The notes below the pieces were generated by a model, which was not told where the DNA came from, made no database searches, and worked only from the letters and a program-made list of their open reading frames with translations. From Candidatus Thiodictyon intracellulare (GTDB taxonomy: Bacteria > Pseudomonadota > Gammaproteobacteria > Chromatiales > Chromatiaceae): a stretch of 7,040 nucleotides of DNA. The stretch covers positions 1 to 7,040 of the forward strand of contig JADNEJ010000049.1 of the NCBI GenBank assembly GCA_016292295.1, given 5' to 3'. The number at the start of each line of letters is the position of its first letter. Within the stretch, counting starts at the first letter, position 1. Shown one piece after another: positions 6,128 through 7,040 of this stretch. The position numbers and the translations under genes were made by a program.

Positions 6128-6835
6128 ATGGTCTTGCGACAGAAAATCCACATGGACTGGCCGGCCTTGGGCGAATTTGTGATCAAGGCCACCGGCGAGT
6201 TCTGGCTCGACTGCAACGACGCCGCCTTCCTGGGCGAGCAGCGCATCGCGCTCCTGGAGCAGATCGAGGTGCGGGGCTACATCACCCAAGCGGCCAAGGC
6301 GCTCAAGATCAGCTACAAGGCGGCCTGGGACAGGGTGGATGCCATCAACAACCTGGTCCCGGCACCGGCGGGCGCGGCGGCGGCGGGGCGCGCCTCACCG
6401 ACGAGGGCCGGCGCCTGATCACCACCTACCGCACTATCGCCGTCGAGTACCGCCGCTTCCTGGACGGCATCAACGCCGTCATGGGCGACCCCGGCGCGGC
6501 CCTCGATCTGCTGCGGCGCCTGGCCATGCGCACCAGCGCGCGCAACCAGTTCATCGGCCGCATCATCGCGGTCACCGCCCGCACCGTAGACGCCGAGGTG
6601 CTGATCGAGAACCAGGGTGGGCAGCGGATCAGCGCCGAGGTGACCAACGAGAGTGTCGAGTCCTTGAGCCTGCGCCCGGGCCACACCCGCCGAGGTAGTC
6701 ATCGCATTGCCCTCGGGCGTCACGGTCCGGGGGGTAGTTGCTGCCGCGGTGCTGGACGACCTGCGGATCGTCGAAGAAACCCCGGCCTGCGCCGTCTTCT
6801 CCGCTGCCAGCGTCATCATCGGCGTGGACAACTAG
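6128..6835 (+). pseudogene. modE: Molybdate-responsive regulator ModE, disrupted by two lesions
   Basis: ModE binds molybdate through two Mop domains and controls molybdate uptake genes through an N-terminal winged helix. The first frame (6128 to about 6363) encodes RIALLEQIEVRGYITQAAKA then ISYKAAWDRVDAINNL, a clear ModE helix-turn-helix. It then shifts. From about 6364 the frame one base back reads TGGRGGGGARLTDEGRRLI and continues through TSARNQFIGRIIAV, the start of the first Mop domain, to ESLSLRPG near 6678. From about 6683 the original frame resumes with PAEVVIALPSGVTV and ends SAASVIIGVDN-TAG, which matches the last part of the second Mop domain. Compared with recalled E. coli ModE, several residues are missing after NNL, and about 35 residues are missing between the Mop halves. 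Read in one frame the protein stops at 6418, inside the DNA-binding domain. It is non-functional unless the frameshifts are sequencing errors; the missing Mop segment argues for real decay. Confidence 0.85.
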
Positions 6836-6911
6836 CAGTCTGTCGGACTTCGGGGCCCCGTCGGGGCGGCGAGTCCGGTACACTGTCAGGATCAACCCCG
6901 ATGGCCACCCG
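6836..6911 (+). other. Probable left end of an IS1182-type element, with nested hairpins
   Basis: The stretch begins CAGTCTGTCGGACTT directly after the modE stop codon and leads into the transposase start. CGGACT (6844-6849) pairs with AGTCCG (6872-6877). Inside lie the palindrome CGGGGCCCCG (6851-6860) and the hairpin CCCCG-T-CGGGG (6856-6866). Stable structure ahead of a transposase gene is common and limits expression from outside promoters. The true IS boundary and terminal inverted repeat cannot be fixed without the right end. A CTAG at 6832-6835 sits exactly at the suspected junction. Confidence 0.45.
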
Positions 6912-7040
6912 ATGGCCGGAGTGCTGCTGCCGATGCGCCGCTTCCACCCGCTGGACCGCGACACTGACTTGCTCTTGCCGCTGTCGATGCAGGACTGGCT
7001 GTCCAAGGGCCACCTGGCACGCTACGTGGTCGAGGTGGTG
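6912..7040 (+). CDS. IS1182-family transposase, N-terminal part (runs off window)
   Basis: An ATG at 6912 opens a frame that reaches the window end without a stop. It encodes MAGVLLPMRRFHPLDRDTD then LLLPLSMQDWLSKGHLARYV. The pattern F-x-P-x-D-R-D, L-L-P-x-S-x-x-D-W-L-x-x-x-H-L-A-x-x-V is what I recognise as the N-terminus of IS1182-type DDE transposases, upstream of the catalytic domain. A second ATG at 6933 (MRRFHPL) is an equally plausible start. The catalytic residues lie beyond the window, so activity cannot be judged. Confidence 0.8.
   Translation, partial: MAGVLLPMRRFHPLDRDTDLLLPLSMQDWLSKGHLARYVVEVV

Noticed and set aside
6313..6831. 172-residue minus-strand frame opposite modE
   Set aside because: It is Ala/Thr/Gly-rich, low in complexity, and antisense to the recognisable ModE reading frames.

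Overview
The window is GC-rich DNA from a gammaproteobacterium. The gene order and protein sequences look most like the purple sulfur bacteria and their relatives (Chromatiales); this is an inference from recalled family sequences, not a search. The core, positions 832 to 5915, is a compact minus-strand block of six housekeeping genes. In transcription order these are rnm/yciV (PHP-domain RNase AM), yciO (YrdC/Sua5-like), a site-2-type membrane metalloprotease (rhizobial-type RIP, M50), trpS, scpA and scpB. Spacings from the protease to scpB are short (about 15 to 40 bases), so these genes are probably co-transcribed. An AT-rich tract ahead of yciO may hold an internal promoter.

Both sides of the block are disturbed. 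On the left, downstream of scpB, the gene usually found next in this cluster (rluB) is absent. In its place lie the start of a DUF29-type gene with an excellent ribosome binding site that loses similarity after about 34 codons, about 440 bases with no assignable gene, an almost perfect 35-base tandem repeat, and the C-terminal end of an IS630-type transposase (positions 1 to 125). On the right, a divergently oriented modE (molybdate-responsive regulator) is a pseudogene with two separate lesions: one in the winged-helix domain and one that appears to fuse the first Mop domain to the second. Immediately after its stop codon begins an IS1182-type insertion sequence, whose transposase runs off the window edge.

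The block links chromosome segregation (ScpA and ScpB of the SMC/MukB-like condensin), translation (TrpS), RNA maturation (Rnm), a YrdC-fold protein and membrane proteolysis; it is a conserved neighbourhood and not a dedicated pathway. I see no convincing undescribed system. The most useful observations are the double-lesion modE, the replacement of rluB by mobile-element debris, the tandem repeat beside the IS630 end, and a possible pattern of leaderless starts.
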